From NCBI GenBank assembly GCA_030695565.1, contig JAUYRZ010000128.1, positions 1-64,000 on the forward strand: a stretch of DNA of 64,000 bases, written 5' to 3'. The position numbers and the translations under genes are program-made. The first letter of the stretch is position 1, and every line of letters begins with the position of its first letter. The stretch is from Archangium sp. GTDB lineage: Bacteria; Myxococcota; Myxococcia; Myxococcales; Myxococcaceae. The notes beneath the pieces were generated by a model. It worked only from the letters and a program-made list of their open reading frames with translations. It ran no database searches and had not been told where the DNA came from. Positions 15,856-24,172 of the stretch are shown in pieces.

Positions 15856-17249
15856 CAGCCGCCGATCTCCTGCTTGGCCTCGTGGATGGTGCCGTCGATG
15901 AGCTGCTGGATCTCCGCCAGGCGCGCCTTCGTCTTCGCCTCGTAGCGCACCACCAGGATCGGCGTGGTGTTCGACGCGCGGATGAGACCCCAGCCATCGG
16001 GCCACGTGGCGCGCACACCATCGACGGTGATCAGCTCCAGGCCCTTCGCCCTCAGCTTCTCCGTGCAGAGCTGCACCAGCGCGAACTTCTTCTCCTCGAC
16101 CGTGTCGAAGCGCAGCTCGGGGCTCGAGTACGTGACGGGCACGTCGCTGAGCAGCTCGGTGAGAGACTTCGTCTCGTGCGAGAGGATCTCCAGCAGGCGC
16201 GCGGCCGTGTACGGCGCGTCGTCGAAGCCGAAGAAACGCTCCTTGTAGAAGATGTGGCCGCTCATCTCGCCGGCGAGCGCTGCGTGGGTCTCCTTCATCT
16301 TCGCCTTGATGAGCGAGTGGCCCGCCTTCCACATGATGGGCTTGCCGCCGTGCTGCTTGATGTCGTCGTACATGGTGAAGCTGCACTTCACCTCGCCCAC
16401 GATCGCAGCGCCCGGCACGGCCTTGAGCACCGCGCGCGAGAGCAGGATCATCAGCTTGTCGCCCCACAGAATCTCGCCTTCTCCGGTGACCACGCCGATG
16501 CGATCTGCGTCGCCGTCGAAGGCCACGCCGAGATCAGCCTTCGTCTCTTTGACCTTCGCGATGCACAGCTCGAGGTTCTTCGCGACGGTGGGATCCGCGT
16601 GGTGGTTGGGGAAGGTGCCGTCGGGCTCGCAGTAGAGCGGCACCACGTCGTAGCCGAGCTTCTCCAGCAGGGGCACCGCGACGATGCCGCCCACGCCGTT
16701 GCCCGCGTCGACCACCACCTTCATCTTCTTCGGCCCGCGCTTGACGGTGGAGAGCACGAAGTGGAGGTACGGGGTGATCGCGTCGAAGTGCGAGACGGTG
16801 CCGGGGCTGCCCTTGTCGAAGTCGCCTGCTTCGATGAGCTTGCGCAGCTCCTGAATGGTCTCGCCGTAGAAGGTCGTCTTGCCGACGCCCATCTTGAAGC
16901 CGTTGTACTCGGGCGGGTTGTGGCTGCCGGTGATCATCGCCAGGCCTTCGACGGGCAGGGTGTTGGCCGCGAAGTAGACGATGGGGGTCGGCACGATGCC
17001 CACGTCGATGACGTGCATGCCGGTGGAGGTGGCGCCCTTGATGAAGGCGTCGCGGAAACGCTGGCCAGAGAGGCGCGCATCGCGGCCGACCACCACGGTG
17101 GTACCGCCTGCCCGTTTGACCATGGTGCCCAGGCCCTTGCCGAGGTTCTCCACCACGGCGTCCGTCAGGTCTTTGTCCACCAGGCCACGCACGTCGTATT
17201 CGCGAAAGATCTGTGGGTTCATGGAGGGCACGTCTAGCAGCCCGGCCAC
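15855..17249 (-). CDS. manB: phosphomannomutase/phosphoglucomutase
   Basis: A 464-residue alpha-D-phosphohexomutase. Visible motifs are the phosphoserine loop ITGSHNPPEYNGFK, the metal loop DGDADRIG, the sugar loop GEMSGHIFYKERF and the phosphate loop RASNTTP. The reading from GTG 17249 has GGGAGG about 10 nt upstream. The family-typical MNPQIFREYDVRG start would be ATG 17222, which lacks a ribosome binding site, so either is possible. It interconverts hexose 6- and 1-phosphates, supplying the guanylyltransferase at 9498-10568. It is coupled to the downstream ROK kinase. Confidence 0.88.
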   Translation of the reverse strand: MAGLLDVPSMNPQIFREYDVRGLVDKDLTDAVVENLGKGLGTMVKRAGGTTVVVGRDARLSGQRFRDAFIKGATSTGMHVIDVGIVPTPIVYFAANTLPVEGLAMITGSHNPPEYNGFKMGVGKTTFYGETIQELRKLIEAGDFDKGSPGTVSHFDAITPYLHFVLSTVKRGPKKMKVVVDAGNGVGGIVAVPLLEKLGYDVVPLYCEPDGTFPNHHADPTVAKNLELCIAKVKETKADLGVAFDGDADRIGVVTGEGEILWGDKLMILLSRAVLKAVPGAAIVGEVKCSFTMYDDIKQHGGKPIMWKAGHSLIKAKMKETHAALAGEMSGHIFYKERFFGFDDAPYTAARLLEILSHETKSLTELLSDVPVTYSSPELRFDTVEEKKFALVQLCTEKLRAKGLELITVDGVRATWPDGWGLIRASNTTPILVVRYEAKTKARLAEIQQLIDGTIHEAKQEIGG

Positions 17250-17272
17250 GAACTGGAACCTCCCATCCTCGC

Positions 17273-17352
17273 CGCTCAGGCATGCACTGCGCGCCCTCGA
17301 ACTCCCCGAAGATGGTGACGCTGCAGGAACTGGGTGAGGTTCGACACGCGCC
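17273..17352 (+). pseudogene. relic of a kinase gene related to the 19.7-kb pseudokinase
   Basis: Around 17312-17341 the DNA encodes MVTLQELGEV, nearly identical at DNA level to MVTLQEVGEL inside the pseudokinase gene (around 19853-19882). Similarity fades on both sides, and the reading ends against the 3' end of the toxin gene at 17354. It looks like the stump of a duplicated kinase gene cut when the toxin-antitoxin pair arrived. Confidence 0.4.
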
Positions 17353-17353
17353 T

Positions 17354-17776
17354 TCAGCCGTCGAGGTCGAGCAGGTTCTTGAACGGCTTGCGCTTCTTCC
17401 AGCGGTACGTCCGGAAGTCGCGCCGGTCGGTGGAGAGAATGCGCCCGTCGTTCTGCTCCTCTGCCAGCAGGACCAGGGACGCATCCGCCAGGTCCATGGG
17501 GAGCTCGGCGTAGTGCCTCATCAGCGCCTCGAGCCTGAGCCAGTGCGCGGACGTCAGCTCGAAGATCTCGAACGCGCCGCCGCGAGCACTGGCCACCCAG
17601 GTGAGCAGCGCGTGGGTGCCCAGCCTGTTGGCGAGGAGATGCGCCGTCTCGGTGACCACCGGCCAGGTCGTCACCAGACCTTCCCGCAACTTGCCCAGGG
17701 CACTGACCGCCGCCTCGTTGTCACGGTCGGCGCGATTGGCCAGCGCCAAGAAGAACCCGGTGTCGGCGATGATCAC
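17354..17776 (-). CDS. VapC-like PIN-domain toxin
   Basis: A 140-residue PIN-domain protein. Acidic active-site residues are visible: Asp5 in MIIADTGFF, Glu in VVTETAHLL, Asp in MDLADASLV and Asp in STDRRDF. PIN toxins are magnesium-dependent RNases, often cutting tRNA or rRNA. The start overlaps the antitoxin stop by 4 nt. The antitoxin is of ribbon-helix-helix type. Confidence 0.85.
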   Translation of the reverse strand: MIIADTGFFLALANRADRDNEAAVSALGKLREGLVTTWPVVTETAHLLANRLGTHALLTWVASARGGAFEIFELTSAHWLRLEALMRHYAELPMDLADASLVLLAEEQNDGRILSTDRRDFRTYRWKKRKPFKNLLDLDG

Positions 17777-18030
17777 GCCTTCCTCTTCAAGGACTCCGCG
17801 AGGTACTTCTTGGAGTTCCGCGCGAGGTCACGGGGCCCTTCGCCCGAGCCGATGAACCCGGTGGAGGCGAAGACCTGCGCTGCAGAGTGCTTCTTGCCGA
17901 GCTGCTCTTTCGTCCAGGCGCGGAGCGCGGCCTCGATGATCTCGGTGACCGTCTGGCCGCTGCGGCGGCGCAGCTCCTCGAGCTGGCGGCTCAAGTCGTC
18001 ATCGATGCGTGCGTTGATGCGAGTCGGCAT
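17773..18030 (-). CDS. ribbon-helix-helix antitoxin
   Basis: An 85-residue protein. Start ATG 18030 is chosen because the N-terminus then reads MPTRINARIDDDLSRQLEEL, a typical ribbon-helix-helix strand and helix (RSGQTVTEIIEAAL), and because the palindromic operator lies immediately upstream of it. The C-terminal tail (residues 50-85) would neutralise the PIN toxin. Confidence 0.8.
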   Translation of the reverse strand: MPTRINARIDDDLSRQLEELRRRSGQTVTEIIEAALRAWTKEQLGKKHSAAQVFASTGFIGSGEGPRDLARNSKKYLAESLKRKA

Positions 18031-18049
18031 GTCATACGGAGCGTATGAC
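18031..18049. promoter_or_regulatory. palindromic operator of the PIN toxin-antitoxin module
   Basis: Perfect 8-bp inverted repeat GTCATACG-GAG-CGTATGAC directly abutting the antitoxin start codon. It is a likely autoregulatory site covering the promoter or ribosome binding region. Confidence 0.65.
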
Positions 18050-18127
18050 ACGGACGCAGCCACGGACAAGCCGCCCGCCCCTTTCGTCAGGGCGAGCGGC
18101 TCGGGGTGATTGCGCCCGCAGCTGGGT

Positions 18128-19186
18128 TTAGTTGCCGGCCTTGATGAACATGTTGCGGAAGCTCATCGCCTCGTTCTTGGAGGGCTCGTACGACGCGCCT
18201 TGCCCCCCGAAGAACGCCGAGAAGACGATCTTGTCGGTGGTGTTCCACAGGTAGCTCAGCGTCTGCCGGCCCTTCTCGACGCCGTTGAGGTAGCCGACGG
18301 TCTCACCGGTGTTCATGTCGACGGCGATCTCGATGGTGTTCCACTGGCCCGGCTTGAGCTTCGCGTCGGCCGCCCACATCCAGTGAGTGCCGTAGCCGCC
18401 GGTGTCGATGCTGCCGACGCCACCGGTCACTCGGTAGAAGTAGAAGCTGAGCCGGCCGCCGTGGCCCCACATCAGCCTGCCGCTGTAGCCGTCAGTCGCC
18501 TGGCTGCCGCCCGCGGGCGTGCCGCCACCACCGAAGCCGGGCAGCTTGCCGCCGGCGCGGAAGTCGAAGTTACCCTCGGGCAGCACCTCGTACTTGATGC
18601 GGTAGACGCGCGCCGCGGGGATGTTGATGGTGAAGGCTGAGCCCGTGATGCCCGGGCCGGTCTGGCCCTGGGGGAACGTGGAGCGCCTGGTGCCTCGGGG
18701 AATGGCAGTCCACCCGGCGTTCGGATCCACCGGTGCGGGCGTGGCCGGAGTCGGCTCCGTGACAGGAGGCGTCACGGGAGGCGGCTCTGTGGGAGGAGGC
18801 GTGGCCGGGGTCGGCTCCGCGGGAGGAGGCGTCGTGCTGGGCGGCTCCGTCGCAGGAGGCGCGGTGACGGGCGGCTCTTCGGCAGGCGGCTCCTCCGCAG
18901 GGTTCTCTGCGGGCGGCTGCTCCACCGGAGGAACCTCGTCGTTCACCGGCGCGGCGGGCACGATTGGCGCCGCGGGGTCGAGCGTGGGCAGCGTGGCGGT
19001 CTCGTCGTTTTGAGGGGCCGGGGCCACCTGCTCGAGCTGCGCCGGCGTGGTCGTCGTGACGGGTTCGGCTTCACCACCACAGGCGGAGGTGGCGAGAGCA
19101 AAGGCAAGGAGGCAGAGCTGGGGAGTCTTCAAGGACAGGGGAAACCTCGGTGTGGAGAGCTCGGTCAGCGCCCGCGAGGGACGCAC
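18128..19186 (-). CDS. lipoprotein with polysaccharide-lyase-14-like domain
   Basis: A 352-residue protein. Residues 1-36 include a hydrophobic signal with lipobox SAC, so it is probably a lipoprotein. Residues 60-150 are a Pro/Thr/Glu-rich linker (TPPP, EPPP repeats). The C-terminal 200 residues resemble polysaccharide lyase family 14/20-type jelly-roll domains: KLPGFGGG, SGRLMWG, YGTHWMW, GQWNTIEIAVDMN and FFGG. Alginate- or glucuronan-type substrates are possible. Extracellular or outer-membrane location is inferred. Confidence 0.65.
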   Translation of the reverse strand: MRPSRALTELSTPRFPLSLKTPQLCLLAFALATSACGGEAEPVTTTTPAQLEQVAPAPQNDETATLPTLDPAAPIVPAAPVNDEVPPVEQPPAENPAEEPPAEEPPVTAPPATEPPSTTPPPAEPTPATPPPTEPPPVTPPVTEPTPATPAPVDPNAGWTAIPRGTRRSTFPQGQTGPGITGSAFTINIPAARVYRIKYEVLPEGNFDFRAGGKLPGFGGGGTPAGGSQATDGYSGRLMWGHGGRLSFYFYRVTGGVGSIDTGGYGTHWMWAADAKLKPGQWNTIEIAVDMNTGETVGYLNGVEKGRQTLSYLWNTTDKIVFSAFFGGQGASYEPSKNEAMSFRNMFIKAGN

Positions 19187-19713
19187 GCGGAGGGACCGAT
19201 CGAGCCGTGTGGTGGGGACCTTCGAACGGAGCGCGGTGTCGCAGGTTCCGTGAAATATCTCAATAGTTCCGATGGCTTACAGTCTGTTCGGTTTGTGATC
19301 GCCTGTCGGCCCGTGTGCGCAGCGCGCCTCACCGCCGCGGTCAATTCAGGGGCTTGAGGCGGCCACCCGTGTCGCGCCGAAAGGCGATGTGCCGCGGTGT
19401 GTCCTGAGGCGCACACGCACGGAAGCGGTGAGAAGAACGCAGCTGTCATCGACGCGGTGCTGCCGTTCAACGCGTGGCAGAGCCACACGACCACTCCGCG
19501 CGACGAGCGATTCGCACCGCCAGAGTTTGAAGTGCGAAGGGACTTTTGTCAGGCCGCGAACTTGTTTTTCCGCCGGAGCGAGGAGCCGCGCAAGCGGCAG
19601 TTGCCGCGATGGTCGGCCTCTCACCCCAACCCTTGCCGCGCTTCGCAGAGCGAGGGGGACGCTCGAACTCGAAGCTCCCTTCCTGTTCGCGCAGGCATAC
19701 ACTCCGCGCCTTC
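19187..19713. other. intergenic region without a recognisable gene
   Basis: About 530 bp between divergent genes. Short open frames exist on both strands but show no family signal. Near 19620-19660 lies a degenerate copy of the GC palindrome repeat (CTCACCCCAACCC...), which argues that the pseudokinase does not start upstream of it. An AT-richer patch at 19250-19300 may hold promoters. Confidence 0.4.
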
Positions 19714-21792
19714 GTGGCTCTCGAGCTCGTCACGCCGCTCCCCCCGGGGGCGCCTTCGCATACCCGGCTGGCGAAGCATGGCGTTCGCCTCGTCGTCTTG
19801 CGGGAGATCAAAGACGGCACCGACTGCTCCTGGCCGCAGCCCTCTGCGAACATGGTGACGCTGCAGGAAGTGGGAGAGCTTCAAGGCAAGCGCCACGCCC
19901 TGTTCCCGTGGGTTCCCGGGGTCACCCTGCGCGACGTGGTCAAGGCGCTGGAGGCCGGCGGTAAGCCTGCGCCCATGGGTCTCGCCGGGCGCGTGCTGGT
20001 CGACACGGCCCGGGCGCTCGCCGCCATCGACCCCGCGCGTGCACACGGCGGCATTCAAGACGGGGCGATGCAGATCGGCTTCGACGGCAAGGTCTCGGTG
20101 CTCGACTTCGGAGCGCCGCGGCTCTCCCGTTTCCGCCCCATCGGCCGGGTGAACTTCGCCGCAGACGTGTTCGCGCTGGGTGGTGTGCTGCACACCGTGC
20201 TGACCGGTTTTGCCGGCGACTACGCGAGCCCGCAGGTCACGCTCGCGCTGCCTTCCAACTCACACGGCGAAGCGACGCCGGCGATCGATGACGTGGTGAT
20301 GCGCGCCTTGTCGGCGCAGCCCGATTTGCGGCAGGCCGACGCGGCCACCTTCGCCGACGAGCTGGAGGCCGTGCTGGGTGAAGCGGTCTACACGCCGCAG
20401 CAGTTGGCCGAAGTGGTGAGCTCGCTCTTCAAGGATCGCATCAAGCTGTTGCACTCGTTGGGTGGGCTCATCGAAGAGCAGCCGAGCCTCGAGGCGGTGT
20501 TGCCGGCGCCCTCTGCTCCGATGGCGCCGATTCCGATGGGTACGCAGCCCGGCATCGGTGGGCCTCGCCCCGAGCCGCTCTCCGAGCCCACGCTGCCGCG
20601 CATCGCGTTGGGTGATGATCCTTCGGAGCGCACCGACGTGCGCATTCCGATGCCCGACGCAGGCGGTACGTCGCGCTCGATGCTCCCGTGGGACTCGGGT
20701 GAGCATCTCGGTCCCGCGACCGAGATGGCGCAGGCGCCTTTGGGTGGCCCGCGGCCTTCTTCTCCCGCGGTGCCCGTCGCCCGGGTGGAGCCCGAGACCA
20801 ACCCCGGTGTGAGCCTCCCGGTGCGCGAGGCCGAGGCCGACACCAACCCACGCGCCGCCGCCCCGTCGCTCCCGTCGGACACCGATGAGTCGAGCGCGCC
20901 GCGGCCCCGAGCGAGTTCGCCCCGGCCGCTCGGCGCAGAGAATGAACACGCCGTCACCCGCGCCGGTGGCCCCCGGGCGCTCTCCCGCAGTGACGTGGAG
21001 GCGGCCCGCCCGCGCGCGAGCTCGTCACGCCCCGCAGTGTCTGAGGTGGAAGCAGCGAAGACCGCGGCGACTTCGTTGCCTGAAGACACCAACCCGCGCA
21101 TCGCTCCGACCGATGACACCAATCCGCGCGCGAACCGGCCTTCGCGCTTGGAAGACGACGTCGCCGCGACGGGACCCCGGCCAGGTCCGCAGCCGGGCCC
21201 GCGCAACACCACCGAAGCAGAGCGCTATCGCGCCAAGGGGCAGGAGCGGCTGACCACCCCGCCTGCCGGCAGCCCCTCGGTTTCGGTGGATGCCGATCAC
21301 GAAGACATCTTGAACGAGCCGACGGCGGTGCGTCCGCGGCCCGACTCGCGCATGACGGCGCAGACCTCGCAGACGCTCGAGCCCGCTCCGCCGCCGGATG
21401 GCTCTTCGGGGGCAGGGCTGCGGGTGGTGATGGTGGTGCTGCTGGTGCTGGTGGTCGGCATCGCGGTGGCGGTGGTGCTCAAGCTCAAGCGGCAGTCAGA
21501 AGAGCCGCTGCCGATGGATGAGACGGTCCTCGAGGTCGATGCCGGCCTGGAAGAAACCCTGGATGCAGGGGACGAGCTGGTCGCGCTCATTGCCGATCTC
21601 GATGGCGGCGACGAAGAGGAAGAAGAAGAAGAGGAGGACGAGCTCGACGGCGGAGAACCCGATGCGGGTGACGTCGACGCAGGCGTGTCAGTCTCGGATG
21701 CGGGCGTGACCGATGGTGGTGAGGTGAAGAAGGCCGCGCCGGTGAAGAAACCGGTGAAGAAGGGCGCGAAGAAGAAGAAGAGGCGCAGGTGA
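19714..21792 (+). CDS. kinase-like membrane protein (predicted pseudokinase)
   Basis: GTG 19714 is chosen so that the product (692 residues) begins at the kinase N-lobe (ALELVTPLPPG). Upstream sequence is a repeat relic, so the start is uncertain. The fold follows Hanks kinases, but key residues are gone. The glycine loop is PPGAPSHT, the beta-3 lysine is replaced (VVLREI), and HRDLKPxN reads HGGIQDGAM from residue 111. DFG is kept at 131-133. A long Pro/Ser/Arg-rich linker leads to one transmembrane helix (about 570-592), an acidic Glu/Asp run, DAG motifs and a Lys-rich tail. It is probably a non-catalytic receptor or scaffold. eutB follows after 42 bp. Confidence 0.7.
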   Translation: MALELVTPLPPGAPSHTRLAKHGVRLVVLREIKDGTDCSWPQPSANMVTLQEVGELQGKRHALFPWVPGVTLRDVVKALEAGGKPAPMGLAGRVLVDTARALAAIDPARAHGGIQDGAMQIGFDGKVSVLDFGAPRLSRFRPIGRVNFAADVFALGGVLHTVLTGFAGDYASPQVTLALPSNSHGEATPAIDDVVMRALSAQPDLRQADAATFADELEAVLGEAVYTPQQLAEVVSSLFKDRIKLLHSLGGLIEEQPSLEAVLPAPSAPMAPIPMGTQPGIGGPRPEPLSEPTLPRIALGDDPSERTDVRIPMPDAGGTSRSMLPWDSGEHLGPATEMAQAPLGGPRPSSPAVPVARVEPETNPGVSLPVREAEADTNPRAAAPSLPSDTDESSAPRPRASSPRPLGAENEHAVTRAGGPRALSRSDVEAARPRASSSRPAVSEVEAAKTAATSLPEDTNPRIAPTDDTNPRANRPSRLEDDVAATGPRPGPQPGPRNTTEAERYRAKGQERLTTPPAGSPSVSVDADHEDILNEPTAVRPRPDSRMTAQTSQTLEPAPPPDGSSGAGLRVVMVVLLVLVVGIAVAVVLKLKRQSEEPLPMDETVLEVDAGLEETLDAGDELVALIADLDGGDEEEEEEEEDELDGGEPDAGDVDAGVSVSDAGVTDGGEVKKAAPVKKPVKKGAKKKKRRR

Positions 21793-21834
21793 GGTTGCTT
21801 GACCCTGCGTGAGTTGATCAGCAGAAAGTGACCC

Positions 21835-23208
21835 GTGGCCTTCTCGACCCAAGTGCATGGCGAGCACTTCACCTTCCCCACGTTGAAAGACGTGCTCGCG
21901 CGCGCCAATGAGCTGCGCTCGGGCGATCGCCAGGCCGGGCTCGCGGCGCGTTCGATGCGCGAGATGGCCGCCGCCAAACAGGTGCTGGCCGACATCACGC
22001 TGGAGCAGCTCTACAACGCGCCCTCCGTTCCCTACGAGGCTGACGAGGTCACCCGGGTGGTGGTCGATGATCTCGATCAGCTCGTCTACAACCGGCTCAA
22101 GGGGTGGACGGTCTCTCGCTTGCGCGAGTGGCTGCTCGACGATCGCACCACGGGGGAAGACATCCTCGCCGTCTCGCCGGGTCTCACGCCCGAGATGGTG
22201 GCCGCGGTCGCGAAGCTGATGTCGAACATGGATCTCGTGACGGCCGGGCGAAAGCCCCGGGTCGTCGTGCGGTGCAACAACACCATCGGGCTCGCCGGGC
22301 GGATCTCGAGCCGGCTGCAGCCGAACCACCCGACCGATGAAGTCGAAGGCGTGCTCGCGGCGGTGAAAGACGGCCTGAGCTACGGCAACGGCGACGCGGT
22401 GATCGGCGTCAACCCTTCGACCGGCGACATTCAGGGCACCGTCGACATCCTCACCGCGGTCAAAGACCTGATGCGCAAGTACCGGGTGCCCACCCAGAAC
22501 TGCGTGCTCTCGCACATCACCATTCAGATGGCGGCGGTGCGGCGGGGGGCTCCGCTCGATCTGATGTTCCAGTCGATCGCCGGCAGCCAGGCCGCGAATC
22601 AGAACTTCGGCGTGTCGGTCAGCGTGCTCGACGAGGCCTTTGATCTCGCGCGACGGGAGGGCACCGCGCAGGGGCCCAACGTCATGTACTTCGAGACGGG
22701 GCAGGGCACGGCGCTCTCGGCCAACGCGCACCACGACACGGATCAGGTGACCATGGAGGCCCGCGCCTACGGCCTCGCGCGGAGGTACAAGCCGTTCCTG
22801 GTGAACTCCGTGGTCGGCTTCATCGGGCCGGAGTACCTGCGCGACGCGAAGGAGATCACCCGCGCCGGCCTCGAAGATCACTTCATGGGCAAGCTCAGCG
22901 GCATCTCGATGGGCTGCGACGCCTGCTACACGAATCACGCGATCGCGGATCAGAACGATCAGGAGAACCTCGAGATGCTGCTCACGCTCGCGGGCGTGAA
23001 CTACCTGATGGGCATCCCGATGGGCGACGACGTGATGCTCAACTATCAAACGACCTCGTTCCACAACAACGCGGCGCTCCGGGAGCTCTTCCACTCACGG
23101 CCCGCGCCGGAGTTCGAGACGTGGCTGGAGAAGATGGGCCTGTGGCGCAACGGGAAGCTGACCGAGCGAGCGGGCGATGCCTCCGTCTTCGAGCAATCCT
23201 TCCGCTGA
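21835..23208 (+). CDS. eutB: ethanolamine ammonia-lyase large (heavy) subunit
   Basis: A 457-residue protein (GTG start) matching EutB over its full length: RCNNTIGLAGRISSRLQPNHPTD, YGNGDAVIGVNP, MYFETGQGTALSANAHH, GKLSGISMGCDACYTNH and MGIPMGDDVMLNYQ. With EutC it forms the adenosylcobalamin-dependent enzyme that splits ethanolamine into acetaldehyde and ammonia. The ethanolamine-binding Arg, Asn and Glu region is intact. No cobalamin riboswitch fits in the 42-bp gap upstream. A GC palindrome lies between eutB and eutC. Confidence 0.92.
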   Translation: MAFSTQVHGEHFTFPTLKDVLARANELRSGDRQAGLAARSMREMAAAKQVLADITLEQLYNAPSVPYEADEVTRVVVDDLDQLVYNRLKGWTVSRLREWLLDDRTTGEDILAVSPGLTPEMVAAVAKLMSNMDLVTAGRKPRVVVRCNNTIGLAGRISSRLQPNHPTDEVEGVLAAVKDGLSYGNGDAVIGVNPSTGDIQGTVDILTAVKDLMRKYRVPTQNCVLSHITIQMAAVRRGAPLDLMFQSIAGSQAANQNFGVSVSVLDEAFDLARREGTAQGPNVMYFETGQGTALSANAHHDTDQVTMEARAYGLARRYKPFLVNSVVGFIGPEYLRDAKEITRAGLEDHFMGKLSGISMGCDACYTNHAIADQNDQENLEMLLTLAGVNYLMGIPMGDDVMLNYQTTSFHNNAALRELFHSRPAPEFETWLEKMGLWRNGKLTERAGDASVFEQSFR

Positions 23209-23211
23209 TGG

Positions 23212-23248
23212 TCTCCCTCTCCCTTCGGGAGAGGGTCGGGGTGAGGGC
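23212..23248. repeat. GC intergenic palindrome, copy between eutB and eutC
   Basis: Copy of the CTCCCTCTCCC..GGGAGAGGGTCGGGGTGAGGGC family, placed between two same-strand genes with only 75 bp between them. It can form a stem of CTCTCCC/GGGAGAG. Confidence 0.75.
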
Positions 23249-23283
23249 TTGACCCGCCCCCGTCATCCGAGCAGAACCACCCT

Positions 23284-24171
23284 GTGACCGAGGCAGAACT
23301 TCGCGAGCTGGTGAAGGCGATCGTCACCGACGTGGTGAAAGAGGTCGAGTCTGCACCGCCCGCCGCAGCCGCAGCCCCTGAGCCCGAACCCGAGTACGGC
23401 CGGGGCCCCGAACACCGCCCGCTGCTGCCTGCCCGCAACGAAGCCGTGCTCGCGCACCTGGTCACCACGACGCCCGCGCGCATCATCACCGGCCGCACCG
23501 GCACCCGGTACCTCACGCACTCCTACCTCGGCCTGCGCGCCGACCACGCCATCGCGCTCGACGCGGTGGAGTCTGAAGTCGAAGAAGCCTGGGCCCAGCA
23601 GCAGGGTTGGCTTCCGCTGCGCACGAAGGCCAAAGACCACGCCGAGTTCCTCCTGCACCCGGAGCAGGGCCGCCGCCTCGACGAGGCGAGCCGCGCCCGT
23701 TGCGAGAAGGAGGCGGACAAGGGGGTCGACGTTCAGTTGATCGCCGGTGACGGGCTGTCGGCCCTCGCGCTTCAAGTGAATGGGCCCGCGTTGATCAAGG
23801 CCCTGCAGACCGCTTTCGCGGCGAAGGGCTTCCGGGTGGGCAAGCCGCTCTTCGTGAAGTTCGCGCGCATCGCGGTGCAAGACGAGATCGGCGTGCTGAC
23901 CCAGGCGAAGAGCACGGTGATCGTGGTGGGTGAGCGGCCGGGTCTGGGCACGGGCGACTCGTTGTCCATCTACACGGCGTTCGGCCCGAAGCTGGCGCAA
24001 GACAACGCCGAGAAAGACTGCATCTCGAACGTGCGCACGGTCGGTTTCCCCCCGGAGCGCGCGGCGCAGAAGGCGGCCGAGTTGATGAAGGCCTCGTTCG
24101 CGGCAGGTGGTGGTGGCGTGAAATTGTCGGGCGGCGATCCTGCGTTCCGGCCTCACGTGGTGAACCACTGA
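23284..24171 (+). CDS. eutC: ethanolamine ammonia-lyase small (light) subunit
   Basis: A 295-residue EutC (GTG start). The N-terminal 22 residues (TEAELRELVKAIVTDVVKEV) form an amphipathic helix like the encapsulation peptides that send EutC to microcompartments. An Ala/Pro/Glu linker follows. The catalytic part carries the cobalamin-contact segments GDGLSALA, VGERPGLGTGDSLSIY and the CISNVR motif. It pairs with EutB. eutL starts 1 nt after its stop. Confidence 0.92.
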   Translation: MTEAELRELVKAIVTDVVKEVESAPPAAAAAPEPEPEYGRGPEHRPLLPARNEAVLAHLVTTTPARIITGRTGTRYLTHSYLGLRADHAIALDAVESEVEEAWAQQQGWLPLRTKAKDHAEFLLHPEQGRRLDEASRARCEKEADKGVDVQLIAGDGLSALALQVNGPALIKALQTAFAAKGFRVGKPLFVKFARIAVQDEIGVLTQAKSTVIVVGERPGLGTGDSLSIYTAFGPKLAQDNAEKDCISNVRTVGFPPERAAQKAAELMKASFAAGGGGVKLSGGDPAFRPHVVNH

Positions 24172-24172
24172 C

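Noticed and set aside
21793-21834. Cobalamin riboswitch upstream of eutB
   Set aside because: Only 42 bp separate the genes, and no B12-box-like sequence is present.
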